Assembly: GCF_005877905.1 (NCBI RefSeq)
Contig: NZ_SWDV01000028.1
Coordinates: 59,679 to 123,678 of the forward strand
Direction of reading: 5' to 3'
Source of the DNA: Pseudomonas nicosulfuronedens
Lineage (GTDB): Bacteria; Pseudomonadota; Gammaproteobacteria; Pseudomonadales; Pseudomonadaceae
DNA: 64,000 bases
The translations under genes and the position numbers were made by a program. Position 1 is the first letter of the stretch. Every line of letters begins with the position of its first letter. Shown here in pieces: positions 51,769-61,015 of this stretch. The notes under the pieces are model-generated. The model was not told where the DNA came from and searched no databases. It worked only from the letters and a program-made list of their open reading frames with translations.

Positions 51769-53346
51769 TCACTGCTTGCCGCTCTGCTTCATCTTCGCTT
51801 CGATCTTCGCGTCCACATCCTTGCGGATCTGGTCGATGCTGAAGCTCGCCGGGCGCTGGCTCGGCGGATAGTCGACGAAGGTCTGCAGGAACTTCGCTGC
51901 TTTCTGCGTTCCCTGGAAGAGCAGGTAGTCGTTCTTGGTCAGCCAGTCGTAGTACTGGTCGGAGACCACGTCCGCCCGCTCGTAGGGGTCCATGCGCAGG
52001 TTGAACAGCTTGGGTACGCGCAGACAGGTGAACGGCTCGCTCCAGACCTTCAGGCCACCCGGTGCGCGCTGTTCGCACCAGACGATCTTCCAGTCGCCGA
52101 AGCGCATGCCCACCAGTTCGGCGTCATCGTTGAAGTAGTAGAACTCGTTACGGGCACCCTTGTCGGTCTTGCCAGTCAGGTAGTCCAGCTGGTTGTAGCC
52201 ATCCAGGTGTACCTTGAAGTTCTTGCCGCCGATGTCCGCCCCCTTGAGCAGGCGATCCTTGATGTCGGTATCGCCGATGGCGGCCAGCAACGTCGGGAAC
52301 CAGTCCAGCCCGGAGAACATCTGGGTGGAGACGCTGCCCGGCTTGATGTGGTTCGGCCAGCGGACCATCGCTGGCACGCGGTAGGCACCCTCCCAGTTGG
52401 AGTTCTTCTCGTTGCGGAACGGCGTGGTCGCCGCGTCCGGCCAGGACCACTGGTTCGGCCCGTTGTCGGTGGTGTAGACGACGATGGTGTTGTCGGCGAT
52501 CTTCAGGTCGTCCACCGCCTTGAGCAGTTTGCCGACATCACCGTCATGCTCGATCATGCCGTCGGCATAGTCGTTGCCCGCCATGCCGCTCTGGCCCTTC
52601 ATCGAATCGCGGATGTGGGTGAAGGCATGCATGCGCGTGGTGTTCATCCAGACGAAGAACGGTTTGTCGGCCTTGACCTGCTTGTCCATGAAGTTGATCG
52701 CGGCCTGGGTGGTGTCATCGTCGATGGTTTCCATGCGCTTGCTGTTCAGCGCGCCGGTGTCCTCGATCTTGCCGTCGGCAGTGGCCTTGAGCACGCCACG
52801 AGGCGTCGCGGCCTTGGTGAAGGCTTCGTCATCCTTGGGCCAGTACGGACGCTCGGGTTCTTCCTCGGCATTGAGGTGGTAAAGGTTGCCGAAGAATTCG
52901 TCGAAGCCGTGCTTGGTGGGCAGGTACTCGTCGCGGTCGCCCAGGTGGTTCTTGCCGAACTGGCCGGTGGCGTAGCCATGCGCCTTGAGCGCCTGGGCGA
53001 TGGTGACATCGCGGTCCTGCAGGCCGACTGGTACGCCCGGCATGCCCACCTTGGATAACCCGGTACGCAGGATCGCCTGTCCGGTGATAAAGGTGGACCG
53101 TCCAGCGGTACAGCTGTTCTCCGCATAGTAGTCGGTGAACATCATGCCTTCCTTGGCGATGCGATCGATGTTCGGCGTCTGGTAGCCGACTACGCCGAAC
53201 GCGTAGGCACTGATATTGGTCTGGCCGATATCGTCGCCGAAGATCACCAGGATGTTCGGCTTGTCCGCCGCACTGGCGACCGAGCACCCCATTATCGCCG
53301 TCGCCGCGAGGGCGAACCGCGATATCCATCTTCCCGTGCGCTTCAT
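51769..53346 (-). CDS. Periplasmic sulfatase (arylsulfatase family)
   Basis: 525 aa with a signal peptide (ALAATAIMGCSVASA). The formylglycine site is C-T-A-G-R in ENSCTAGRSTFITGQ, an Ala-type CxAxR motif. Metal residues are in NILVIFGDDIGQTN and VVYTTDNGPNQWSW; GKNHLGDRDE supplies the basic catalytic pair. It should hydrolyse sulfate esters after Cys-to-formylglycine conversion. No maturase gene is in the window. It is downstream of the Bat operon and a HAD phosphatase, with 108 bp between, so it may be a separate unit. Confidence 0.88.
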   Translation of the reverse strand: MKRTGRWISRFALAATAIMGCSVASAADKPNILVIFGDDIGQTNISAYAFGVVGYQTPNIDRIAKEGMMFTDYYAENSCTAGRSTFITGQAILRTGLSKVGMPGVPVGLQDRDVTIAQALKAHGYATGQFGKNHLGDRDEYLPTKHGFDEFFGNLYHLNAEEEPERPYWPKDDEAFTKAATPRGVLKATADGKIEDTGALNSKRMETIDDDTTQAAINFMDKQVKADKPFFVWMNTTRMHAFTHIRDSMKGQSGMAGNDYADGMIEHDGDVGKLLKAVDDLKIADNTIVVYTTDNGPNQWSWPDAATTPFRNEKNSNWEGAYRVPAMVRWPNHIKPGSVSTQMFSGLDWFPTLLAAIGDTDIKDRLLKGADIGGKNFKVHLDGYNQLDYLTGKTDKGARNEFYYFNDDAELVGMRFGDWKIVWCEQRAPGGLKVWSEPFTCLRVPKLFNLRMDPYERADVVSDQYYDWLTKNDYLLFQGTQKAAKFLQTFVDYPPSQRPASFSIDQIRKDVDAKIEAKMKQSGKQ

Positions 53347-53454
53347 TGCTGTCTCTCCATTCCAGTTACTGGTCGTGTGCCACGACTGCGTTTACTGGAG
53401 ATGCCGACTGCCTGGCTGGAAATCCCCGTGCCCCTGCGGTTTTGCTTGTTGGTA

Positions 53455-54453
53455 TCACTGATCGAACGGATAGATCCGCTTCCACTCCGTTGCCATGTCC
53501 ACTACTACCCAATCCTTGCTTTTCGCCATGTCGAGCGCCTTGTCCAGGCGCCCGACCTTGCTCTGGCGGTCATAGGCCCACTCGCGCTTGCCATCGGTGT
53601 GGTGCACCAGCCCGGCAAAGTGAGGGCCTTTACCCGCAGCGGTCCACTGCAGCATCTGCAGGTCACCGTCGGAGTTGCCGAAGGCCAGGATCGGCCGGCG
53701 GCCGATGATGCTGTCGATGCTCTCCGGCTTGCCGGGGCCATCGTCGTTGTGCACCAGCTTGGGCAGGCGCAGGATCGACAGCTGGCCATTGCGGTCCTCG
53801 AAGCGGCTGCCCAGTGTCGTACCGATCACCTGCTCGGGCGGGATACCGTAGACCTCCTCGGCGAACGCGCGCATGAAGGCCACCTCACCGCCAGAGACGA
53901 TGTAGGTCTTGAAGCCGTTGGCGCGCAGATAGCCCAGCAGTTCCAGCATCGGCTGGAACACCATCTCGGTGTAGGGCTTGTGGCTGCGCGGATGCCGGGC
54001 GCTGGCCAGCCAGCGGCGCGCATTGGCGATGAACTCATCGGTGCTCACGCCGGAATGGGTGGCGGCGACGATCGCCAGGATGCCTTGCATGCCGCTGTCG
54101 GCCAGGGCCTTGTGGTCGCCCTCGAGCACCGCCTTGAACGGCTGTTTCTCCTTCCATGCCGGATGCTGCGGCGCCTGCCGCCTCACTTCGTCCAGGGCGA
54201 AAAGCACCTGGAAGTACATCGGCTGCTCACTCCACAGCGTGCCGTCGTTGTCGAACACGGCGATACGCTCGGCTGGCGGCACGAAGTCCTTGCCGCCCTC
54301 CTGGGTCACTGCCCCAACGAAGTCGACAATGGCTTGCCGGGAGGGCCCGTCGTTCCAGGACGGCAGTTCGTCTGCTGCACGGGCCACGAACGACACCCCC
54401 AGGAGCAGCAGGAGCATCCAGCGGGCTATCGGTTGAGCGGGTTTCGACGGCAT
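53455..54453 (-). CDS. Exported HAD-family phosphatase
   Basis: 332 aa with a signal peptide (WMLLLLLGVSFVARAA). HAD motif I is FDNDGTLWSEQP (nucleophile Asp), motif II TYIVSGGE and motif IV ILAFGNSDGDLQML, the phosphoserine-phosphatase-like subgroup. The start at 54453 is chosen for the signal peptide; the reading to 54471 adds six residues. It begins 14 bp after the BatD gene stop, so it is probably translated from the Bat transcript. Periplasmic substrate unknown. Confidence 0.85.
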   Translation of the reverse strand: MPSKPAQPIARWMLLLLLGVSFVARAADELPSWNDGPSRQAIVDFVGAVTQEGGKDFVPPAERIAVFDNDGTLWSEQPMYFQVLFALDEVRRQAPQHPAWKEKQPFKAVLEGDHKALADSGMQGILAIVAATHSGVSTDEFIANARRWLASARHPRSHKPYTEMVFQPMLELLGYLRANGFKTYIVSGGEVAFMRAFAEEVYGIPPEQVIGTTLGSRFEDRNGQLSILRLPKLVHNDDGPGKPESIDSIIGRRPILAFGNSDGDLQMLQWTAAGKGPHFAGLVHHTDGKREWAYDRQSKVGRLDKALDMAKSKDWVVVDMATEWKRIYPFDQ

Positions 54454-54467
54454 GTCACATCCCAGGA

Positions 54468-55799
54468 TCACGGATTCAAAGGTTTGAGGGCATGGGCCGG
54501 CAAGCTCGTCGGCTTGCCCTGGCCCAGCTCCCGCTGGATAGCCGGCAAGGCCTGGATCAGCGGCCCCGGCCCTGTGCCGGGCTGCGCCCCGGGGCGCCCG
54601 TAGCGGGCCTTGAGAAACGCTAGCAAAGGATTGACAGCTTTGACGGCGTGCTCAGGAATTGCCGCACTCATTTCACGACAACCGTTCGTCCGACGGAGCC
54701 AGAGGTACAGCGCCCCCACCTGTGGCGGTTCGCCCTTGAGCTGCTGGCGCACCTGTCGCCAGGCGAAAGCCGGCGAATCCCGCCAGGCCTGGCGGCGGCG
54801 TTCGAAAGCCGCCCTGGCTGCAGCGCGCAACGGGCCGCCCCAGGCATAGACGGCGTAGGCAAGGGCCGCCAGCAGCACCAGCGTGGCGGCCAGCGCCAGC
54901 CAGTGACCGGCGATGCGCACCTGTGTCCGGCGGCCCAGTTCGCGCAGGTCGTCACTGATCGAGAACGGCGCCTGGTAGCTGGCATTGCCACTGGCACTGA
55001 CCTTCAGCAGTGGAACAGCGGACGCCTGTTGGGCGCCGCTGCCGGCCTGCCACCATTGCAGCTCGATGGCGGGCAGCACGAACTCGCCCTCGCGTGTGAC
55101 CACATAAGTCACCGCGTCCTCGCGCATTCCGCCGGTTACGCCGCCGCGCCCGTCACTCAGCGGCTTCACCGTGGGCGACTGCACGTAGCGCTTGAGCCCC
55201 GGCACCTCGGCGAACAGCGGCGGCGGGATGAGCATGGCCTGAGCGCCCTCGGCCTCGACGCGAAGGTGCCGAGTGACGCTGTCGCCCACTCGCAGCGGAT
55301 CGTGGGAAGCCTGCAAGGTCTGGGTGAAGGTCACCGCCGTTGCCACCAGTCGCTGGTCATCTCCCGCACTGCCACCAGCCGGCGGCCGAGCGGAAAAATG
55401 CTGGACGGGGGTTTGCACCGTTACCGGCGCGCTGGCCTGGCCCGGCTGCAAGCCGATGTTCAGCGCCGGCACCACGAACTCCTGTGCCTTCTGCGGGGTG
55501 ATCTGGTAGTTGAAGCGCAGGCCGAAGAACGCCTTGCCTTCGATCTGCTCGTTGAGGTGGGTCGCCTCGCCGTTGGCCTCGGAGACCACGGCTCCGTCCA
55601 GGGTCAGCTTCGGCAGTTCCGGCGGCTGGCTGAACCAGGTATCCACCAGCAGGTCGACCTGCAAGGTCAGGGTGCCGCCCACCAGCACGGAGTCGGCGGG
55701 CAAAAGGCGGGTGCGCACCTTGACCTCGGGTTCGGCTGCCCGAGCCGGCAACGGCAGGAACAGCGGCAGCAGCAATAGAAGTAAAACCAGTCGTCTCAT
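54468..55799 (-). CDS. batD: BatD-like protein (oxygen tolerance family)
   Basis: 443 aa. Signal peptide (LVLLLLLLPLFLPLPARA), beta-rich BatD repeats (VLVGGTLTLQVDLLVDTWF; FVVPALNIGLQPGQ), one C-terminal TM (WLALAATLVLLAALAYAVYAW) and a cytoplasmic tail of about 110 residues. The ATG overlaps the BatB/C stop (ATGA). BatD proteins act with MoxR and VWA proteins in envelope stress or complex assembly. Confidence 0.88.
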   Translation of the reverse strand: MRRLVLLLLLLPLFLPLPARAAEPEVKVRTRLLPADSVLVGGTLTLQVDLLVDTWFSQPPELPKLTLDGAVVSEANGEATHLNEQIEGKAFFGLRFNYQITPQKAQEFVVPALNIGLQPGQASAPVTVQTPVQHFSARPPAGGSAGDDQRLVATAVTFTQTLQASHDPLRVGDSVTRHLRVEAEGAQAMLIPPPLFAEVPGLKRYVQSPTVKPLSDGRGGVTGGMREDAVTYVVTREGEFVLPAIELQWWQAGSGAQQASAVPLLKVSASGNASYQAPFSISDDLRELGRRTQVRIAGHWLALAATLVLLAALAYAVYAWGGPLRAAARAAFERRRQAWRDSPAFAWRQVRQQLKGEPPQVGALYLWLRRTNGCREMSAAIPEHAVKAVNPLLAFLKARYGRPGAQPGTGPGPLIQALPAIQRELGQGKPTSLPAHALKPLNP

Positions 55800-57373
55800 G
55801 GCGCCTTCTCCGCAGCGGCGTCCTGCAACAGAAACTTGCGCTTGAGGAACTGCGCCGGCGAGGTACTCAGGTTCTCCAGCCATTGCTCGTCGGAGCTGAC
55901 CTTGCCAGCGGCCAGCTTGACCGCCTTGCCCTTGTCGGCGGTGTTGTCGAACACCTCCTGGTCCGGTTTCTCGCCTGGCGGCCCTGCCTCCTGCTGCGCC
56001 TCGCGGTCCTTCTGCAGCGCCTTGGCCAAGGCCAGGTTGGCCTGCGCCTGGGGAAACGCCGGCTGGCGTTTCAGCGCCTGCTGGTAGGCGCCGATGGCCT
56101 GGTCGAACTTGCTCAGCTTCACGTAGGTATTGCCCAGGTAGAAGTAGGCCGGGGCGCTGTCCAGGCGCGCGAAGCTGGCCAGTGCAAGGTCGTACTGCGC
56201 TGCCTGGTAGGCGGCCAGGCCCTTCCAGAAGGGATCGTGGAAATGCTCGGCGGCCTGGGGAAAGCGCCCGTGCTCGAAGGCCCAGCGACCTTGCTGGTCG
56301 GGGGTGAGGAATGCATCGGCCAGCATGCCGGCGCGGGCCGGCTCACCCGGCCAGGCGATCCCGGCGGCCACCAACCAGACGCTGAGCCAGTGCACCTTCC
56401 AGCCCTTGCGGATGCTCACCACCACCAGGGCCAGCAGCGGCCAGCACAGCCAGTAACCGGCATCCTTCCAGTTCAGCTGCTGGTCATCGCCGCGCGCCGC
56501 CTGGAAGTGCTGCTGCGAGTGCAGTTCGATCCAGTCGAGGTCGTCGTCATTCAGGGTCAGGCTGCCCAACGGCGCATCCGTAGCGTCGGCCAGGCCCTTC
56601 AGGCCGGCGGCGTCGAAGGTCGCCAGCAACGGACGACCTTCGCTGTCCTGCTGCCCGCCCTTTAGCAGGCCACCATCCTGGCTGCCCACGGCCAGCACCA
56701 GCATTTGCAGATCACTGCCGGACAGAGCCTTGCCGATGGCATCGAACTGGGTGGCATCAGCACCATCGCTCAGCAGCACCAGGGTGCCGGGGGATTGCTC
56801 GGCGGCGAGCAGGCGCTTGGCGATGTCGATGGCGCCCAGCGCGTCCTTACCCTCGCGCTGGATCAGCCCCGGCGACAGTGCCTGCAGAAAGCTGTCCAGC
56901 AAGCCCGGATCTTCGGTAGCCGGCAACACCAGGTGCGCGCTGCCCGCGTAGGCGACCAGCGCCACCGGGCTGCCGGCGCGGCGCTGGATCAGGTCATGCA
57001 GCTTGTGCTTGGCCGCCTCCAGGCGCGTGGGCGGTACGTCGTCGGCGGCCATGGAAGGCGACAGGTCGAGGGCGAGGATCAGTGGCGCGCGGTTCTCCAG
57101 GAAATCCGGGCGGTCCCGCTGCCAGGTCGGTCCGGCGGCCGCGACGCCGCCCAGCACCAGCAACCCGCCAAGCAGATGGACAGGGCGCAAGCGCTGGCCG
57201 TCGCGCGGAGTGATCACCAGGTGATCCAGCAGGTGCGGGGCAATGATGCCGTCCAGCCGCCGCGCCAGGTCATGGCGCCGTGCCCAGAGCCAGGGCAGCA
57301 GCGCGCCGGGCAACACCAGCAACAGCCAGAGCGGACGCAGGAAGTGGAAGGCCGCCGGGTCGATTTCCATCAC
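55796..57373 (-). CDS. batB: BatB/BatC-like fusion: VWA domain plus TPR
   Basis: 525 aa. N-terminal TM helices, a von Willebrand A domain with MIDAS DLSPS and LVLLSDGADATQ, another TM region (WLCWPLLALVVVSI), then TPR repeats (APAYFYLGNTYVKLSKFDQA; AIGAYQQALKRQPAFPQAQA) and an acidic, Gln-rich tail. BatB and BatC are separate in some bacteria and fused here. It overlaps the BatA stop by 4 bp and the BatD start by 4 bp. Confidence 0.88.
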   Translation of the reverse strand: MMEIDPAAFHFLRPLWLLLVLPGALLPWLWARRHDLARRLDGIIAPHLLDHLVITPRDGQRLRPVHLLGGLLVLGGVAAAGPTWQRDRPDFLENRAPLILALDLSPSMAADDVPPTRLEAAKHKLHDLIQRRAGSPVALVAYAGSAHLVLPATEDPGLLDSFLQALSPGLIQREGKDALGAIDIAKRLLAAEQSPGTLVLLSDGADATQFDAIGKALSGSDLQMLVLAVGSQDGGLLKGGQQDSEGRPLLATFDAAGLKGLADATDAPLGSLTLNDDDLDWIELHSQQHFQAARGDDQQLNWKDAGYWLCWPLLALVVVSIRKGWKVHWLSVWLVAAGIAWPGEPARAGMLADAFLTPDQQGRWAFEHGRFPQAAEHFHDPFWKGLAAYQAAQYDLALASFARLDSAPAYFYLGNTYVKLSKFDQAIGAYQQALKRQPAFPQAQANLALAKALQKDREAQQEAGPPGEKPDQEVFDNTADKGKAVKLAAGKVSSDEQWLENLSTSPAQFLKRKFLLQDAAAEKAP

Positions 57374-58377
57374 GACTGCGCCTCCCCGCTCTCACCGCGC
57401 GTGGCCGGCACAGCGAAGCGCCCGGCAAGGGCCGCCACACCATGGGCCAGTAGCAGTGCGAGCAGCGCGGCGCCCAGCGGAAGCCAGAACAGGTCCTTCT
57501 TGGGCTGGTGGCTGAGGGTCTTCACCTTGTGCGGGGTAATCCGGTCCAGGGTCGCGTAGACCTGCTGCAAAGCGCCGCTGTCGCCGGCGGTGAAGAATCG
57601 CCCCCCGGTGGTCCGGGCGATGTTGCGCAAGGTATCCAGGTCGACCTTGGCCTCGCCGCTGGCCTGCGGGTCGCCGATGCCGATGGTGTGCACCACGATG
57701 CCGCGATCATGGGCCATGGCGGCGGCATGATCCGGGGTGATGGCGCTGCCGGTGTCGTTGCCGTCAGTGAGCAGGATCAGCACCTTCTCCTGCTCGGGGG
57801 TGTCCTTGAGCAGCTTGATGGTCAGGCCGATGGCATCGCCCAGGGCGGTGTTCGGCCCGGCCATGCCGATGCCGACCTCGTCGAGCAGGGTCAGCAAGCT
57901 GGCGTGATCGCGGGTCGGCGGCGACTGGGCAAAAGCCCCGGTGCCGAAGACGATAAGGCCGATGCGGTCGTCCTTGCGCTGGGCGATGAAATCACGCACC
58001 ACATTCTTCACCACGCTCAGGCGATCCACCCGGCTGCCATCCGGCGCCTTGTAGTCATTGGTTTCCATGGACTGGGAGATGTCGATGGCGAGCATCAGGT
58101 CGCGGATCGGCTGTTCGCGCTCGATGGGCTTTTCCACCAGCACCGGCCGCGCGCAGGCCAACAGCACCAGCAGCCAGACCACCAGGTTCAGCGGCAGCTG
58201 CCAGCGCCCGCCCGCCGCCCCGCCCTTGCCTGGCGACTGGCCGGCAGCGCGGCTCATGGCGGCGAAGAACGGCACGCGCAAGGCGCTGCGCGATTCGCGG
58301 TAGGCCGGCAGATAGCGCCAGGCCAGCCAGGGCAAGGGCAGCAGAAGCAGCACCCAGGGGTAATCAAGCTGCCACAT
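57370..58377 (-). CDS. batA: BatA-like VWA membrane protein
   Basis: 335 aa. TM helices at both ends (PLNLVVWLLVLLACARPVLV; LFWLPLGAALLALLLAHGVA) surround a VWA domain with intact MIDAS DISQS and LLTDGNDTGSA. It overlaps the DUF4381 gene by 14 bp and the BatB/C gene by 4 bp. It likely forms a metal-dependent adhesion complex with BatB, chaperoned by MoxR. Confidence 0.9.
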   Translation of the reverse strand: MWQLDYPWVLLLLPLPWLAWRYLPAYRESRSALRVPFFAAMSRAAGQSPGKGGAAGGRWQLPLNLVVWLLVLLACARPVLVEKPIEREQPIRDLMLAIDISQSMETNDYKAPDGSRVDRLSVVKNVVRDFIAQRKDDRIGLIVFGTGAFAQSPPTRDHASLLTLLDEVGIGMAGPNTALGDAIGLTIKLLKDTPEQEKVLILLTDGNDTGSAITPDHAAAMAHDRGIVVHTIGIGDPQASGEAKVDLDTLRNIARTTGGRFFTAGDSGALQQVYATLDRITPHKVKTLSHQPKKDLFWLPLGAALLALLLAHGVAALAGRFAVPATRGESGEAQS

Positions 58378-58861
58378 GGTGCACCTCGACCCACTGTCGG
58401 CAGGCGACCAGCAACGCGCGCGCCTCGCCCTCCTCCAAAGCCGTCACGCGCGCGTCCGGCGCGTAGGCCAGCAAGGCCAGCTGTTGATCGAGGTTCGCCG
58501 GCAAGGCCACGTTGCTACGCCGCTGCAGATAGGCCAACCAGGCTTCGCCGCCCAGGGGAGCGGCCCCCTCTTTCGCGGGCATCGACAGGGCCACGCGCTT
58601 GATCAGTTGCGGCAGCTGGCGCAAAGCGTGCAAGCGCTGCTGTGGGTCGGCCAGCGCATGGTCCAGGTCATCCAGCAGAGCCAGGGCTTCGCGCCGGTAA
58701 GCGTCGCGACGCCAGCGACGGTGGCGCCAGTAGGCCCAGGCGCCACCGGCGGCCAGCAACACCAGGGCCAGCACCAGCCAGCCCCAGGTCTGCGGCCAGT
58801 AGCTCACCAGCGGCGGTGGGGGTGGTAGCTCCTTGAGCTGGTCGATGCTCGGCACACTCAT
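58364..58861 (-). CDS. DUF4381 membrane protein of MoxR-Bat operon
   Basis: 165 aa. A proline-rich opening (LKELPPPPPLVSYWP), one TM helix (WGWLVLALVLLAAGGAWAYW) and a basic cytoplasmic domain. DUF4381 is a regular member of MoxR/DUF58/VWA operons. ATG 58861 overlaps the DUF58 stop (ATGA); the upstream reading to 59236 is out of line with the family. Confidence 0.85.
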   Translation of the reverse strand: MSVPSIDQLKELPPPPPLVSYWPQTWGWLVLALVLLAAGGAWAYWRHRRWRRDAYRREALALLDDLDHALADPQQRLHALRQLPQLIKRVALSMPAKEGAAPLGGEAWLAYLQRRSNVALPANLDQQLALLAYAPDARVTALEEGEARALLVACRQWVEVHHVAA

Positions 58862-59808
58862 CGCGGCGCCACCGCCAGCCGGCCTAGTTCCGCGCGCAAC
58901 TGCTCCAGGCTGTCGCGGCCGCTGCTGAACATCATCAGCGGCACCTGGCTGCGACGCAGTAGCGTCGCAACATCCTTGAGCCGACCGGAAAGAAACTCTC
59001 CTAGCGGCCGGTGGAGCTGCCGCCGCCCCACCTCCAACTCCACCTGCAACTCGCCCTGGGTGACCGTCACCCGGCCCTTGTCGGGCAGTTTCAGGGCGAT
59101 GGGGTCGAAGACCAGCAAGGCCAGCACATCGTTGTGCGCGTTCAGTTGGCGGAGCAGTTGCAACGTCTGCTCGGTGACGCCGGCAAAGTCGCTGATGATC
59201 ACGATCAGGCTGTCGTGCCCGGCCACTGCCAGGCATTCGCGCAGCGCACGGTCCAGCTGTCCCGGCGAGTCCTCATCGGTAGCGGTCGCATGCAGCGCAT
59301 GGTTGTGCCGGACTATTGCCGCGCACAGCCCCTCCACCCTCGCCCGGCTGCGCAGGGGGCGGATGTACTCGGTATTGCGGTCGCCGAACACCAGGCCGCC
59401 GACCCGGTCGCCGGCCTGCAGCGCCATCCAGGCGCCCAGTGCGGCCAGCTCGGCGGCGAGCACCGACTTGAAGCTGCGCTGGGAACCGAAGTACATGCTC
59501 ATGCGCTGGTCCACCAGCAACAGGGTCGGCCGGTCGCGCTCTTCGGTGTAGCTGCGCACGAAGGGCTTGCCGTAGCGCAGCGAGGCACGCCAGTCCAGAT
59601 GACGCAAGTCGTCGCCGGGGTTGTACTGGCGCAGCTCGTCGAAGCTCAGCCCACGCCCGCGCAGGCGCGCCGCATGGCTGCCGGACAGCACGCTGGACAA
59701 CGGTTGCCGCGAGAGAAAGCTCAGGCCACGCACACGGTGCTCGAGCAGCATCAGCTGCTGCAGCGCCGCGTAGACATGACCATCGGCAACCGGCTGCGAT
59801 TCGGCCAT
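58858..59808 (-). CDS. DUF58 domain protein of MoxR-Bat operon
   Basis: 316 aa, soluble. The DUF58 signature is RGLSFDELRQYNPGDDLRHL with RASLRYGKPFVRSYTEERDR. A degenerate VWA fold follows (LLLVDQRMSMYFG, where the MIDAS serines are partly changed; IVIISDFAGVTEQ). It lies 11 bp after the MoxR gene and is a standard partner of the ATPase. Confidence 0.88.
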   Translation of the reverse strand: MAESQPVADGHVYAALQQLMLLEHRVRGLSFLSRQPLSSVLSGSHAARLRGRGLSFDELRQYNPGDDLRHLDWRASLRYGKPFVRSYTEERDRPTLLLVDQRMSMYFGSQRSFKSVLAAELAALGAWMALQAGDRVGGLVFGDRNTEYIRPLRSRARVEGLCAAIVRHNHALHATATDEDSPGQLDRALRECLAVAGHDSLIVIISDFAGVTEQTLQLLRQLNAHNDVLALLVFDPIALKLPDKGRVTVTQGELQVELEVGRRQLHRPLGEFLSGRLKDVATLLRRSQVPLMMFSSGRDSLEQLRAELGRLAVAPR

Positions 59809-59819
59809 GGATGCCCTCC

Positions 59820-60794
59820 TCAGGCCGGGATCGCCACTTTGTCCAGCAGTCGGTCGATCACCTGATCGGCTCCCACGCCATCGGCCACGGCGTCGTAAGA
59901 AAGCAGCAGGCGATGGCGCAGCACGGGATGCACGACGGCCCGCACATCGTCGGGCGTGACGTAATCGTTACCGGCCATCCAGGCGTGGGCACGCGACACC
60001 CGGTCCAGGCTGATGCCCCCCCGTGGGCTGGCGCCGACTTTCATCCAGCGAGACAGGTCGGCGTCGTAGTCGGCGGGACGGCGCGTGGCGTTGATCAGGT
60101 CGATAAGGTAGCGGTCGATCGCCTCGGAGACATGCACGTCGCCAACTTCCTTGCGGGCGGCGAACACAGCTTCCTGCGCCAGCGGCGTGATCTCCCCGGG
60201 CGCCCCTCCAGACTGCTGGCTGCGCTCTTCGGCACGTACCAGCTGCAGCACGCGGGACTCGTCCTCCACCCGCGGATAGTCGATCAGCAGCTTCATCAGG
60301 AAGCGATCCATCTGCGCTTCGGGTAGCGGATAGGTGCCTTCCTGCTCGATGGGATTCTGCGTCGCCAGCACCATGAACAGTCCCGGCATACGGTGTGTCT
60401 GCCCGGCCACGGTGATCTGGCGCTCTTCCATGGCTTCGAGCAGCGCCGCCTGGACCTTGGCCGGTGCCCGGTTGATTTCGTCGGCGAGGATGATGTTGCC
60501 GAACAACGGCCCGGGCTGGAATTTCAGCTGGTTGCCCTGTTCGGTCTGCTGGAGGATTTCTGCGCCGGTGATGTCCGAGGGCAGCAGGTCGGGGGTGAAC
60601 TGCACGCGGCTCATCCGCGCATCGAGGTGTTTGGACAGGGTCTTGACGGTTCGGGTCTTGGCCAGACCCGGCAGGCTTTCCAGCAGCACATGGCCGTTAG
60701 CCAGAAGCCCCAGCAGGATGTGCCGGACAGTTTCTTCCTGGCCCAGCACCTGAGCTGACACAGCGGCTTCCAGACTTGCAATCTGTTCACGCAT
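59820..60794 (-). CDS. moxR: MoxR-family AAA+ ATPase
   Basis: 324 aa. The P-loop is ESLPGLAKTR (the GLAKT form used by MoxR), Walker B is ILADEINRAP, and sensor/arginine-finger segments FMVLATQNPIEQEG and MDRFLMK are present. MoxR proteins act as chaperones that insert metals or assemble VWA partners. It is first gene of the operon MoxR - DUF58 - DUF4381 - BatA - BatB/C - BatD - HAD. The start at 60794 is MREQIAS, preceded by AAGGAACAAG. Confidence 0.9.
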   Translation of the reverse strand: MREQIASLEAAVSAQVLGQEETVRHILLGLLANGHVLLESLPGLAKTRTVKTLSKHLDARMSRVQFTPDLLPSDITGAEILQQTEQGNQLKFQPGPLFGNIILADEINRAPAKVQAALLEAMEERQITVAGQTHRMPGLFMVLATQNPIEQEGTYPLPEAQMDRFLMKLLIDYPRVEDESRVLQLVRAEERSQQSGGAPGEITPLAQEAVFAARKEVGDVHVSEAIDRYLIDLINATRRPADYDADLSRWMKVGASPRGGISLDRVSRAHAWMAGNDYVTPDDVRAVVHPVLRHRLLLSYDAVADGVGADQVIDRLLDKVAIPA

Positions 60795-60989
60795 GGACAC
60801 GGCTTGTTCCTTGTTCGGTCGATTCGGATTCCTTGCCGATGGCGTGCCGGAGCTGATCTTCCGACACACTGCCGTGCCATCGCCTGCGAGGTAACTGTAG
60901 CAACCAGGAAACACCGCGCCATGATGGCACCTGTCGTGAAATGAGCAGGCCGGCACGCAGAGCGCGGACGCGCGCCTTCGGGGCGGCTA

Positions 60990-61011
60990 CGCCAGGCGGA
61001 GTTACCTGGCG
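60990..61011 (-). terminator. Hairpin after AraC-type gene
   Basis: CGCCAGG-cggagtta-CCTGGCG, perfect 7-bp arms, 4 bp after the stop of the AraC-family gene. No T-tract is visible. Confidence 0.45.
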
Positions 61012-61015
61012 CCAG

